A DNA stretch of 55,421 bases from Mesorhizobium amorphae (GTDB lineage Bacteria > Pseudomonadota > Alphaproteobacteria > Rhizobiales > Rhizobiaceae), in assembly GCA_003240775.1 (NCBI GenBank), contig QFNI01000025.1:1-55421 (forward strand), written 5' to 3'. Of the stretch, positions 40,718 to 48,922 are shown in pieces. Under the pieces are notes generated by a model, which saw only the letters and a program-made list of their open reading frames with translations, was not told the DNA's origin and did no database searches. The translations under genes were made by a program, and so were the position numbers. Position 1 is the stretch's first letter; the number at the start of each line of letters is the position of its first letter.

Positions 40718-41638
40718 GTGTTGGACGGCATGACGCTCGATCAGCTTCGAGTCTTCGTGGCCATCGCGGAGAACGGCAGCTTCCGCTCCGCTGCCAGGGG
40801 GCTGGGTCGCGCGCAATCGGCCGTGAGCGGCGCGATTGCCAATCTGGAAGCGCAACTCGGCCTGGCTCTTTTCGATCGAACCGAGCACAAGCCCAGATTG
40901 ACGGCTGAGGGCGAAGTCCTGCTTTCGGATGCCAAGGCTCTTCTGATCAAGGCCGGGGCGATGCGGGCGAGGGCCGCAAGCATCCGCGAGGGAACCGAGC
41001 TTCTGCTGAGGATCGCGGTCGATCCGTTGTTCTCACCCGAACGGGTGGCAACGGCCTTCCGAGATTTTCAGCGGGATTTCCCCGGCACCGCGCTCGAACT
41101 TTCCACTGCTCCCCTCGGATCGGCACTCGCGGCCGTGCTCGATGGCGACTGTGATTTCGCGCTGACGACGTCCGACGCCGCCACGCAGGAGGTCGAGGTC
41201 GAAGCGCTGTCGCGCCTTCCCGACTTCGTCGCGGTCTGCGGTCCCGACCATCCGTTGGCCCGGTTCGAGGGCGAAGGTGCGGGCTGGTCGGCGGTCGATT
41301 TTGCGGACCATCTCCAGATCGTCGTCACGGACCCGTCCGCGCGCACCGAAGGGCAGAGTTTCGGCGTCGTTTCGCCGGGCATCTGGCGGGTCGACAACCT
41401 CGCGATGAAGCACGCCCTGATCCTCGCCGGCGTCGGCTGGGGAAACCTGCCGGAGTGGATGGTGCGCGAGGACCTCGCAAGCCAGCGCCTGATGCGTGTG
41501 CCGAGCCTTCAAGCGGGGCCGCCAGGCCGCAGCCGGCTCGTCGGCTACCTGGTCTCCAGGATCGACCGGCCACTCGGCCCGGCCGGGCAGTTCGTTCGAG
41601 ATCGGCTGCGGGGTTCAGGCGGCCGTCATCGGTCTTGA
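40718..41638 (+). CDS. LysR-family transcriptional regulator
   Basis: 306 residues. N-terminal winged HTH: LDQLRVFVAIAENGSFRSAARGLGRAQSAVSGAIANLEAQLGLALFDR region (residues 7-54) is the LysR signature. The C-terminal substrate-binding domain shows FALTTSDAATQEVEVEALSRL. GTG 40718 has GGAGAA 8 bases upstream and is preferred over ATG 40730, which lacks an RBS. Divergent from the DUF6506-like gene, the usual LysR arrangement; the inducer is unknown. Confidence 0.9.
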   Translation: MLDGMTLDQLRVFVAIAENGSFRSAARGLGRAQSAVSGAIANLEAQLGLALFDRTEHKPRLTAEGEVLLSDAKALLIKAGAMRARAASIREGTELLLRIAVDPLFSPERVATAFRDFQRDFPGTALELSTAPLGSALAAVLDGDCDFALTTSDAATQEVEVEALSRLPDFVAVCGPDHPLARFEGEGAGWSAVDFADHLQIVVTDPSARTEGQSFGVVSPGIWRVDNLAMKHALILAGVGWGNLPEWMVREDLASQRLMRVPSLQAGPPGRSRLVGYLVSRIDRPLGPAGQFVRDRLRGSGGRHRS

Positions 41639-41780
41639 GACAATCCACGCCGTGACAGAACTGCGGGCAGGGTTTTCGGCCAGGGATCGCCGCCTGCTTG
41701 CGTGCTCTGGGGCATGATGCGGCTTTGCAAGGTGGGGTGCGGGAAACGTGACGCGCATTCGTCCACCCGCTCCGCAGCCC

Positions 41781-42689
41781 TCACGAATAGTAGAAGCGTT
41801 CGGGCGCCAGCGGCGGGGGTGGGGGATCGCCCAAGGATTCCGCCACCGAGATCTCGCAGACGCGGCAGAGCGCGTCCAACGCCAGGTCGTTGGCTTCCGT
41901 GCCGAAGGGGTCTTCGAGTTCCTCCGACAAGGCGTCGAGCGCGAAGAAGGTGTAGGCCATCAGGCCTGTGAAGAGCGGCGTCAGCCAGCCCATGGCGGAC
42001 GCCATGCCCCACGGCAGAAGAAGGCAGAACACATAGGCCGTGCGCTGGAGAAGCAGGGTGTAGGCGAAGGGCAGGGGCGTGCCCGCGATGCGCTCGCAGC
42101 CGGCCTGGACCGCGCTGAAGGCCGACAAGCGCTCGTCCAGGATGCGGAAGCCGATGGAATCGACCGAGCCGGTGCGAAACAGGTGACCCGCCTGCGCGCC
42201 CATGGCGCGCAGAACGGAATCGGCGGGATTGTTGGAGCCCGCATGGCGCGCCGCTTCCGCCGCGCCGAGAAAGGCCGCCGCTTCCTTGGTTCCGTCCACC
42301 CCGCGCACCTGGCCGCGCAGGAAGTGGGCGAAACCGGGCACCGAGCGCAGCATGCGGCGGCGCTCGCTCTCGTCGGCCACGAGCCCCGAAACCGCGCGCG
42401 CCAGGTTGCGCGTGTCGAAGACGAGCTGGCCCCACAGCTTGCGCGCTTCCCACCACCGGTCATAGGCCGCGCTGTTGCGGAAGCCGAGATAGATCGACAG
42501 CGCCACGCCCACCAGCGCAAACGGCGCGATGCCGCCCGGCCCCCAGTCCCACCGCAGCCAGTGGAAAAGTGCTGTCACGCCTGCGCCATAGGCCGCGAAG
42601 CCGAAGATGTGCGGCAGCACGCGGGGCAGGACCGAGCCGCGCATGATGAAAAAGAGCTGGAAGAAATTCGGGCGGGAGCGGACGATCAT
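41781..42689 (-). CDS. Bestrophin family (YneE-like) ion channel protein
   Basis: 302 residues with about four membrane helices. Bestrophin signature: IVRSRPNFFQLFFIMRGSVL at the N-terminus, ALSIYLGFRNSAAYDRWWEARKLWGQLV around residue 70 (the conserved F-R-N-x-x-A-Y-x-R-W-W-E-x-R), and DPFGTEANDLALDAL, near the C-terminus. Bacterial homologues form pentameric cation or anion channels. Divergent from the MATE gene. The 142 bases between it and the LysR gene hold nothing recognisable. Confidence 0.92.
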   Translation of the reverse strand: MIVRSRPNFFQLFFIMRGSVLPRVLPHIFGFAAYGAGVTALFHWLRWDWGPGGIAPFALVGVALSIYLGFRNSAAYDRWWEARKLWGQLVFDTRNLARAVSGLVADESERRRMLRSVPGFAHFLRGQVRGVDGTKEAAAFLGAAEAARHAGSNNPADSVLRAMGAQAGHLFRTGSVDSIGFRILDERLSAFSAVQAGCERIAGTPLPFAYTLLLQRTAYVFCLLLPWGMASAMGWLTPLFTGLMAYTFFALDALSEELEDPFGTEANDLALDALCRVCEISVAESLGDPPPPPLAPERFYYS

Positions 42690-42827
42690 GGGCGGATGGC
42701 TCCAAACGGAGGAACGCCCCGTTTGTGGACGGTTTCGGCACCTCCCGCTTGCTGCATTGCGTCATAAATCGGTGCAGGGCAAGCGGGACGCGGAACGAAG
42801 CTCGGAGACACCCCGTTGGAGGCCCGC

Positions 42828-44306
42828 ATGGACCAGCCTTCCGCCCCCGCCTCGCAGCAGCCCCGCGTGGGCGACCTGACCCACGGGCCGATCGGGCGGA
42901 CGCTGCTCGTCTTCGCGCTGCCCGTCCTGGGCGCGAACGTGCTGCAGTCGCTCAACGGCTCGATCAACGCGATCTTCGTCGGCCGCTTCCTGGGCGAGGC
43001 CGCGCTGACGGCCACCTCCAACGCCAATCTCGTGCTGTTCCTGCTGCTCGGCACCGTGTTCGGCATCGGCATGGCCGCCACCATCCTGGTGGCGCAGGCC
43101 GTGGGCGCGCAGGACCTGCGCCAGGCCAAGCGGGTGATCGGCACCAGCGCGGATTTCTTTCTGGTGATTTCCGTCCTGTTTTCGGTGCTGGGCTTCGTTT
43201 TCGCGCCCGAGATCCTGGCCATTCTCGGCACGCCCGCCGATGCCACGCCGCTCGCCATCTCCTATCTGCGGGTGCTGTTCGTGGCCGTGCCGGCGATGAA
43301 CCTGCTGTCGTTTCTGATGACGGTGCTGCGGGGCGCGGGCGATTCCCGCACCCCCTTCGCCTTCATGGCGTTGGCCGTGGTGCTCGACGTCATGCTGAAC
43401 CCGCTGCTCATCCTGGGGCTCGGGCCGTTTCCCGCCCTCGGCATCGCGGGTGCCGCCGCCGCCACCCTGATCGGTCAGACGGTGGCGCTCTTGGCCCTGA
43501 TCGTGCTGCTCTACCGGCGGCGCCACCCGCTGCGGCTCGCCGGGGCAGATCTCGGCTATTTCCGGCCCGATGCCGAGCTTTTGCGCACGGTGATCGTCAA
43601 GGGCGTGCCGATGGGGCTTCAGATGGTGGTGATCTCGGTCTCCGCGCTGATCCTGATGAGCCTGATCAACGCCTATGGCTCGCAGACGGCCGCGGCCTAC
43701 GGGGTCGCGGCCCAGCTCTGGACCTATGTGCAGATGCCCGCGCTCGCCATCGGCGCCGCCGTCTCGTCCATGGCCGCGCAGAATGTGGGCGCCAGGCGCT
43801 GGGACCGCATCGGCTCGATCGCAGTGGCGGGCATCGGCTTCAACGTGGTGCTGACGGGCACGCTGGTGGTGGTGCTCTACCTGTTCGACCGCCAAGTGCT
43901 CGGGCTGTTTCTCGGCTCGGACAGCGAGGCCGTGGAGATCGCCGCCTCCATCAACACGGAAGTGGCGTGGAGCTTTGTCCTGTTCGGCATGACGGTGGTC
44001 TTGTTCGGCACCGTGCGTGCGACGGGTGCGGTGATGCCGCCGCTGATCATCCTGACATTCTCGCTGCTCTTCGTGCGCGCGGCATTCGCCTATGGCGCGC
44101 AGGAGCGGTTCGGCATCAACGCCATCTGGTGGAGCTTTCCGGTGGGCTCGGTGGTGTCGGTGCTGCTTGCGGGCGCCTATTACCGCTGGGGCGGGTGGCG
44201 CCGGGTGCGCATGCTCGAGCCCGCCGACCGCCCAGCCGGCGAAGCGGCCGAGACGGGCCTGGCGCTTCCGCGCGAGCGGGCCGGCACCACGGAGCGGGCG
44301 AGGTAG
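42828..44306 (+). CDS. MATE-family multidrug/Na+ efflux transporter
   Basis: 492 residues with 12 membrane helices in two homologous bundles. GPIGRTLLVFALPVLGANVLQSLNGSINAIFVGRFLG is the characteristic first helix pair, AGAAAATLIGQTVAL and ALILMSLINAYGSQTAAAYGVAAQLWTYVQMPALAIGAAVSSMAAQNVGA lie in the second bundle. Such NorM/DinF-like pumps export cationic drugs using Na+ or H+. ATG 42828 follows GTTGGAGG. Convergent with asd. Confidence 0.93.
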   Translation: MDQPSAPASQQPRVGDLTHGPIGRTLLVFALPVLGANVLQSLNGSINAIFVGRFLGEAALTATSNANLVLFLLLGTVFGIGMAATILVAQAVGAQDLRQAKRVIGTSADFFLVISVLFSVLGFVFAPEILAILGTPADATPLAISYLRVLFVAVPAMNLLSFLMTVLRGAGDSRTPFAFMALAVVLDVMLNPLLILGLGPFPALGIAGAAAATLIGQTVALLALIVLLYRRRHPLRLAGADLGYFRPDAELLRTVIVKGVPMGLQMVVISVSALILMSLINAYGSQTAAAYGVAAQLWTYVQMPALAIGAAVSSMAAQNVGARRWDRIGSIAVAGIGFNVVLTGTLVVVLYLFDRQVLGLFLGSDSEAVEIAASINTEVAWSFVLFGMTVVLFGTVRATGAVMPPLIILTFSLLFVRAAFAYGAQERFGINAIWWSFPVGSVVSVLLAGAYYRWGGWRRVRMLEPADRPAGEAAETGLALPRERAGTTERAR

Positions 44307-44335
44307 GAAAACTCCCCCGCCCGCAATTCCGAACC

Positions 44336-45373
44336 TTATGCGGCGGCTTGGCGGGGCTGGATCAGGTTGCGCTCGACCAGCAGCTCGGCGATCTGCACGG
44401 CGTTGAGTGCTGCGCCCTTGCGCAGGTTGTCGGACACGATCCACATGGAAAGCCCGTTCTCGACCGTGCCGTCCTCGCGGATGCGCGAGATGAAGGTCGC
44501 GTCCTCGCCCGCACTTTCGAGCGGGGTGATGTAGCCGCCGTCCTCGTGCTTGTCGATCACGGCGCAGCCGGGCGCCTCGCGCAGGATGTCGCGCGCCTCG
44601 TCGGCCGTGATGGGTTCGGCGAACTCGATGTTGACGGCCTCCGAGTGTCCGATGAAGACCGGCACGCGCACGCAGGTCGCGGTCAGCTTGATCTTGGGGT
44701 CGAGCATCTTCTTGGTCTCGGCCACCATCTTCCACTCTTCCTTGGTGAAGCCGTCTTCCATGAATGAGTCGATGTGGGGGATCAGGTTGAAGGCGATGCG
44801 CTTGGTGAACTTGGTGTTGGACACGGGGTCCGCCACGAAGACGGCGCGCGTCTGCGTGAACAGCTCGTCCATGCCTTCCTTGCCCGCGCCCGAAACCGAC
44901 TGGTAGGTCGCGACCACCACGCGGGTGATGCGGGCCTTGTCGTGCAAGGGCTTCAGCGCCACCACGAGCTGCGCCGTCGAGCAGTTGGGGTTCGCGATGA
45001 TGTTCTTCTTGGAGAAGCCCGCGATCGCATCGGGGTTCACCTCGGGCACGATCAGCGGCACTTCCGCGTCGTAGCGCCAGGCGGACGAGTTATCGATCAC
45101 CACGCAGCCCTGGCGGCCGATCTTGGGCGACCATTCCTTGGACACATTGCCGCCCGCCGACATCAGGCAGATGTCGGTGTCGGAGAAATCGTAGGTCTCG
45201 AGGTTGCGGACCTTGAGCGTCTTGTCGCCGAAGGAGACCTCGGTCCCTTGCGAGCGGCGCGAGGCGAGCGCGACCACTTCGGAGACGGGAAAGCCCCGCT
45301 CTTCGAGGATGTTGAGCATCTCGCGGCCCACATTGCCCGTGGCGCCTGCGATCGCGACCTTGAAACCTGCCAT
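44336..45373 (-). CDS. asd: Aspartate-semialdehyde dehydrogenase
   Basis: 345 residues. Reduces aspartyl phosphate to aspartate semialdehyde, the branch metabolite for lysine/DAP, threonine and methionine. NADP motif KVAIAGATGNVGREML at the start, active-site cysteine in NPNCSTAQLVVALKP (about residue 132), and the catalytic histidine in RVPVFIGHSEAVNIEF. ATG 45373 has GGGAG 8 bases upstream. A separate promoter region precedes it, with a Thr/Lys-rich leader ORF (45475-45597) and competing hairpins, suggesting amino-acid-responsive control. Confidence 0.96.
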   Translation of the reverse strand: MAGFKVAIAGATGNVGREMLNILEERGFPVSEVVALASRRSQGTEVSFGDKTLKVRNLETYDFSDTDICLMSAGGNVSKEWSPKIGRQGCVVIDNSSAWRYDAEVPLIVPEVNPDAIAGFSKKNIIANPNCSTAQLVVALKPLHDKARITRVVVATYQSVSGAGKEGMDELFTQTRAVFVADPVSNTKFTKRIAFNLIPHIDSFMEDGFTKEEWKMVAETKKMLDPKIKLTATCVRVPVFIGHSEAVNIEFAEPITADEARDILREAPGCAVIDKHEDGGYITPLESAGEDATFISRIREDGTVENGLSMWIVSDNLRKGAALNAVQIAELLVERNLIQPRQAAA

Positions 45374-45407
45374 GGAAATTCTCCCGTATCCTCTCCGCCT
45401 GATTGGT

Positions 45408-45456
45408 GAGACCCCGGTTTTCGGGGTTCTCCCGAGGCCGTGGCCCGGGGAGAGAA
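45408..45456 (-). promoter_or_regulatory. Mutually exclusive hairpins in the asd leader
   Basis: Stem 1 spans 45427-45456 (arms TTCTC...CCGGGCC / GGCC...CGGGAGAA on the transcript). Stem 2 spans 45408-45431 (ACCCCG-AAAAC-CGGGGT flanked by GAG/CTC). They share 45427-45431, so only one can form fully. No T run follows stem 2, so attenuation would have to act on Rho or on translation of asd. Confidence 0.5.
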
Positions 45457-45474
45457 CAGGCAGGCGACGAGAGG

Positions 45475-45597
45475 CTAGACCGCGGTGGCGGCGGTTTTGG
45501 TGGAGGTGGTAGTTTTGGTGACGAGGGCGCACGCGAACGCCCCGGCGCGGGCGCCGGAAGCGTTGTGGGCAGAAATGTCCGTCGCCGGACCGCGCAT
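45475..45597 (-). CDS. Candidate Thr/Lys-rich leader peptide of asd
   Basis: 40-codon ORF ending 101 bases before the asd ATG. ATG 45597 follows an AGAAGG ribosome site by 10 bases. Residues 27-38 read TKTTTSTKTAAT, that is seven threonines and two lysines in twelve codons; the first half is ordinary (MRGPATDISAHNAS). The stop (TAG) is followed by the CCTCTC segment and then two competing hairpins. Threonine and lysine are end products of the pathway asd feeds. The pattern is that of a ribosome-stalling attenuator leader such as thrL, but I know no described asd leader of this kind, so this is inference. Confidence 0.55.
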   Translation of the reverse strand: MRGPATDISAHNASGARAGAFACALVTKTTTSTKTAATAV

Positions 45598-45661
45598 GGG
45601 TTGAGCCTTCTTCGACGCCCGCGCTTTGACCCAAGGGCGGCACCGAGTCAATGGGGTCGAG

Positions 45662-46492
45662 CTATCGGAACAGCACCAGGCTCGTCGCGATGGCCGCCAT
45701 GCCGATCACCATGCCGTAGACCGTTTCGTGGCCGCGCGCGTAGCGGCGTGCGGCGGGCAAGAGTTCGTCGAGCGCCAGAAACACCATGGCGCCCGCGATC
45801 ACGCCAAACACCGCGCCAAACAGCGCATCCGACAGGAACGGCGACAAGATGAGATAGCCCACGAGCGCGCCGATCGGCTCGGCCAAGCCCGACAGGAAGG
45901 CCGCCAGCACCGCCTTGCCCTTGGAGCCCGTGGCGTAGAACACCGGCACCGCGATCGACACGCCTTCGGGGATGTTGTGGACCGCGATGGCCAGCGCAAG
46001 CGGCAGGCCGACCACCGGGTTGTCCAGCGTCGCGAAGAAAGTGGCAAGGCCTTCGGGCAGGTTGTGGGCGGTGATGGCGAGAGCCGCCATCAGGCCCACG
46101 CGGCGCAGCATGGCCTCTTCGCTCGCGTCTCCGCCCGCATGGCGGCGCGCGGTGGAATGGGCCGCGTCGTCGTCCATGCCGGCATGGGGGTTGGGCACCA
46201 GGCGGTCGATCAGGACGAGCGCCACGGCGCCCGCGAAGAACCACAGGGTCGCATGCGTGTAGGCCGCCTTGTCGGGCAGCGTCTCGGCAAACGCCAGTTG
46301 GGATTTGACGAAAATCTCGACCAGCGAGACATAGACCATCGCCCCCGCCGCAAAGGCCAGGCCGAAGGAAAGGAGCCGGGTCTGCGTGCGGTCGGCGAAG
46401 ACGACCAGAAACGAGCCGAGCACGGTGGCAAGGCCCGCGCCCAGCGTGATCGAAAGGGCTAAAAGGACGTCCGGCCCGAAAAGCTCGCCCAC
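45662..46492 (-). CDS. zupT: ZIP-family zinc/divalent metal transporter
   Basis: 276 residues, eight membrane helices. ZIP helix IV and V metal motifs HNLPEG (about residue 146) and HNIPEG (about 175) are both present; a His/Asp-rich loop (HAGMDDDAAHSTARRHAGGD) lies between helices 3 and 4. ZupT imports Zn2+ and other divalent cations. The start is GTG 46492, 3 bases after the leuB stop, so it is co-transcribed with leuB, an unusual partner. Confidence 0.9.
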   Translation of the reverse strand: MGELFGPDVLLALSITLGAGLATVLGSFLVVFADRTQTRLLSFGLAFAAGAMVYVSLVEIFVKSQLAFAETLPDKAAYTHATLWFFAGAVALVLIDRLVPNPHAGMDDDAAHSTARRHAGGDASEEAMLRRVGLMAALAITAHNLPEGLATFFATLDNPVVGLPLALAIAVHNIPEGVSIAVPVFYATGSKGKAVLAAFLSGLAEPIGALVGYLILSPFLSDALFGAVFGVIAGAMVFLALDELLPAARRYARGHETVYGMVIGMAAIATSLVLFR

Positions 46493-46495
46493 AGG

Positions 46496-47608
46496 TCAGG
46501 CGGCGAGCCGGAGGAACTTCTCCACGATGGCGTCGCCCATGGTCTGGGTGCCCACTTCCGACATGCCTTCGCTCATGATGTCACGGGTGCGCAAGCCGTC
46601 GTCGAGCACGGCCGAGATCGCGGCTTCGAGCTTGTCGGCCTCATCCACCATGTTGAAGGAATAGCGCAGGCACATGGCGAACGACGCGATCATGGCGATC
46701 GGATTGGCCATGCCCTGTCCGGCGATGTCGGGGGCCGAGCCGTGCACGGGCTCGTAGAGCGCGCGGCGTTTGCCGGTCGCCTCGTCGGGGGCGCCGAGCG
46801 AGGCCGACGGCAGCATGCCGAGCGAGCCGGTCAGCATGGCCGCGACATCCGACAGCATGTCGCCGAACAGGTTGTCGGTGACGATCACGTCGAACTGCTT
46901 GGGCGCGCGCACGAGCTGCATGCCGCCGGCATCCGCCAGCATGTGCTCGAGATGGACGTCGGTGTAGCCGTCGCGGTGGGTCTGGGACACCACCTCGTTC
47001 CACAGCACGCCCGACTTCATGACGTTGCGCTTTTCCATCGAGGTGACGCGGCCGCGGCGCGTGCGGGCGAGCTCGAAGGCGGCGCGCGCGATGCGGTCGA
47101 TCTCGTAGGTCTCGTAGACCTGGGTGTCGATCGCGCGCTTCTGGCCGTTGCCCAGATCCTCGATGATCTTGGGCTCGCCGAAATAAACGCCGCCGGTCAG
47201 CTCACGCAGGATCAGGATGTCGAGGCCCTCCACCAGCTCGGGCTTGAGCGAAGAGGCGGAAGCGAGCGCGGGATAGCAGATGGCCGGGCGAAGATTGGCG
47301 AAGAGCCCGAGATCCTTGCGCAGGCGAAGCAGACCGGCCTCGGGACGGACCTCATAGGGGACGCCATCCCATTTCGGGCCGCCCACCGCGCCGAAGAGCA
47401 CGGCATCGGCGGCCAGCGCGCGGCCCATGTCGTCTTCGGAGATCGATTGGCCGTGGGTGTCATAGGCCGAGCCGCCGACGAGGCCGTCTTCGGTCTCGAA
47501 GCCGGTCTGGAGCGCGGAGTTCATCGCCGCGATCAGCTTGCGGACCTCCGCCATCGCCTCCGGCCCGATGCCGTCGCCGGCGAGGAGAAGGAGTTTGCGG
47601 GAAGGCAT
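46496..47608 (-). CDS. leuB: 3-isopropylmalate dehydrogenase
   Basis: 370 residues. NAD-dependent oxidative decarboxylation of 3-isopropylmalate in leucine synthesis. Opening KLLLLAGDGIGPEAM, the VGGPKWD motif, ELTGGVYFGEP, and the metal/substrate block NLFGDMLSDVAAMLTGSLGMLPSAS are all conserved. ATG 47608 chosen at MPSRKLLLL. A 551-base intergenic region with repeats lies upstream; zupT follows directly. Confidence 0.96.
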   Translation of the reverse strand: MPSRKLLLLAGDGIGPEAMAEVRKLIAAMNSALQTGFETEDGLVGGSAYDTHGQSISEDDMGRALAADAVLFGAVGGPKWDGVPYEVRPEAGLLRLRKDLGLFANLRPAICYPALASASSLKPELVEGLDILILRELTGGVYFGEPKIIEDLGNGQKRAIDTQVYETYEIDRIARAAFELARTRRGRVTSMEKRNVMKSGVLWNEVVSQTHRDGYTDVHLEHMLADAGGMQLVRAPKQFDVIVTDNLFGDMLSDVAAMLTGSLGMLPSASLGAPDEATGKRRALYEPVHGSAPDIAGQGMANPIAMIASFAMCLRYSFNMVDEADKLEAAISAVLDDGLRTRDIMSEGMSEVGTQTMGDAIVEKFLRLAA

Positions 47609-47846
47609 GGGCGGGCTCACGGGGGTGAATAAAGGGTGGGTTGGCTCTAGCGACCGGGAATGGCCGATGCAAGTCGAGGGTGGGGGATGGCGCGGTTTCT
47701 CGCTGCGTGGATGACCGCGTATCAAAGTTTTCGTGCGCCAGCCCGCAAAACCAGGCACTGAGCGGCTTTGCGCCATGCGCCGCTCAGGCAAGCGGCGGCT
47801 TCCGTCCACACTCTGCGCTCACACCTCCCTCGGCCCCGTCACGGCA

Positions 47847-47973
47847 TGGATTCTCGGGTCAAGCCCGAGAATGACGAAGAAGTGGATGGAGGGGGGGAGT
47901 GGAGCCCACCACCGCTGCCGACCAGCCTCTCCTTCTATCCCTTCGTCATTCTCGGGCTTGACCCGAGAATCCA
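47847..47973. repeat. Inverted pair of TTCTCGGGTCAAGCCCGAGAA repeats
   Basis: The 33-base arms 47847-47879 and 47941-47973 are exact reverse complements (core ATTCTCGGGTCAAGCCCGAG, itself a dyad) separated by 61 bases. The element is a common dispersed alphaproteobacterial palindrome. Confidence 0.85.
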
Positions 47974-48074
47974 CGCCGTACGGGTGGTGTGCCACTGCCG
48001 GGGCAGATGCACTCGAAGCTCCTGCCTTTGGGGAGGCATCCGCGCTTCTTGGATTTGCGCGGCGATGGCGTGCG

Positions 48075-48115
48075 TCCTTCGAGGCCCGCGTTTCGCGGGC
48101 GCCTCAGGATGAGGA
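48075..48115. repeat. Palindromic CTTCGAGGCCCGC intergenic repeat
   Basis: TCCTTCGAGGCCCGCGTTTC, then GCGGGCGCCTCAGGATGAGG: a single copy of the family seen inverted at 33679-33810. Confidence 0.75.
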
Positions 48116-48159
48116 ACGGGAGCTGAGTGGCGCTGGGAAGGGCGGTCAGAAAGCGCTGC

Positions 48160-48543
48160 TCAAGAACGCTTCAGCGCGGTCACTTCCATCTCGAACTTCA
48201 TTTCCGGCTTGTTGAGCTGCGCCGTGACCATGGTGCAGGCGGGGCGGATGTCGCCGAAATACTGGCCCAGGATGGGGAACACGCGGTCCACGTCGGCCGT
48301 GTCGGTCAGGTAGTAGATGGCGCGCACGACATCGGCGAGTTCGAAGCCGCCATCGGCCAGGGCCTTGGTCACCGTGCGGAAGGTGTTGTGGACCTGCTCC
48401 TCCACGGATTCGGGCATGGTCATGGTGGCGTAGTCGTAGCCCGTGGTGCCCGACACGAAGCAGAAGGGGCCCTGCACCACGGCGCGGGAATAGCCGGCGG
48501 TCTTCTCGAAGGGCGAGCCGGTGGAGATCAGTTGGCGGGTCAT
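48160..48543 (-). CDS. RidA family (YjgF/YER057c/UK114) protein
   Basis: 127 residues. RidA proteins deaminate reactive enamines/imines made by PLP enzymes. GYSRAVVQGPFCFVSGTTGYD is the family opening; VRAIYYLTDTADVDRVFPILGQYFGDIRPACTMV includes the conserved arginine (R in IRPACT) that binds the substrate carboxylate, and EVTALKR ends it. The RidA subfamily (Rid1-7) is not resolved here. Same strand as the zinc-ribbon gene upstream, 22-base gap. Confidence 0.92.
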   Translation of the reverse strand: MTRQLISTGSPFEKTAGYSRAVVQGPFCFVSGTTGYDYATMTMPESVEEQVHNTFRTVTKALADGGFELADVVRAIYYLTDTADVDRVFPILGQYFGDIRPACTMVTAQLNKPEMKFEMEVTALKRS

Positions 48544-48565
48544 GGGCAGAGCTCCGGTTCGGGGG

Positions 48566-48913
48566 TCAGGAAGGGGATCGGCGCAGGTCGAGCGAGAGCG
48601 GGTCTCTGCCTTCGCGCAGGCTGAGGGAAAAAGGCTGGACGACGATGCCGCCGAAGCGGGCTTCCTGCGCTGCCACGGGGCGGCCGTGGAGCAGGCAGAT
48701 CACCTGGGCATGGGCTTCGTGAAGGGCTTGGGGCGCATCCGCATAGGCCCAGGCGAAGCCGCCCGAGATGAATGCGTTGAAGAAGACGAGCCGCCGCCCC
48801 GCACCGTCCTCGGCCTGTTCCACGCAGCCGGAACAGAAATACCAGGGGTAGCGGAGAAAGCCTGGAAGCGCTTTCCCGCAACCCGGACAGAAATGGCTCG
48901 GCGGAGCGCCCAA
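48566..48913 (-). CDS. Small zinc-ribbon protein of unknown function
   Basis: 115 residues. Two CxxC pairs, CPGCGK and CSGC (residues 9-31), form a zinc ribbon; the rest (FFNAFISGGFAWAYADAPQAL, VICLLHGRPVAAQEARFGGIVVQP) has no motif I recognise. The start is uncertain: only TTG 48913 lies upstream of the first CxxC, and its Shine-Dalgarno (GGAG) is too close. Located 9 bases downstream of leuD on the same strand and likely co-transcribed with leuD and ridA. Confidence 0.6.
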   Translation of the reverse strand: MGAPPSHFCPGCGKALPGFLRYPWYFCSGCVEQAEDGAGRRLVFFNAFISGGFAWAYADAPQALHEAHAQVICLLHGRPVAAQEARFGGIVVQPFSLSLREGRDPLSLDLRRSPS

Positions 48914-48922
48914 GCTCCAGGC

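Larger units (their letters stand above)
47609..48159. other. Repeat-rich intergenic region between leuB and ridA
   Basis: 551 bases with no convincing gene. It contains an inverted pair at 47847-47973 and one GCTTCGAGGC-type element at 48075-48115; the leuB promoter must lie at its left end. Possible short frames here overlap the repeats and resemble nothing. Confidence 0.6.

Noticed and set aside
42725..44767. Long frames on both strands (680 and 657 codons) over the MATE gene
   Set aside because: Only the 42828-44306 frame shows membrane helices and MATE motifs.
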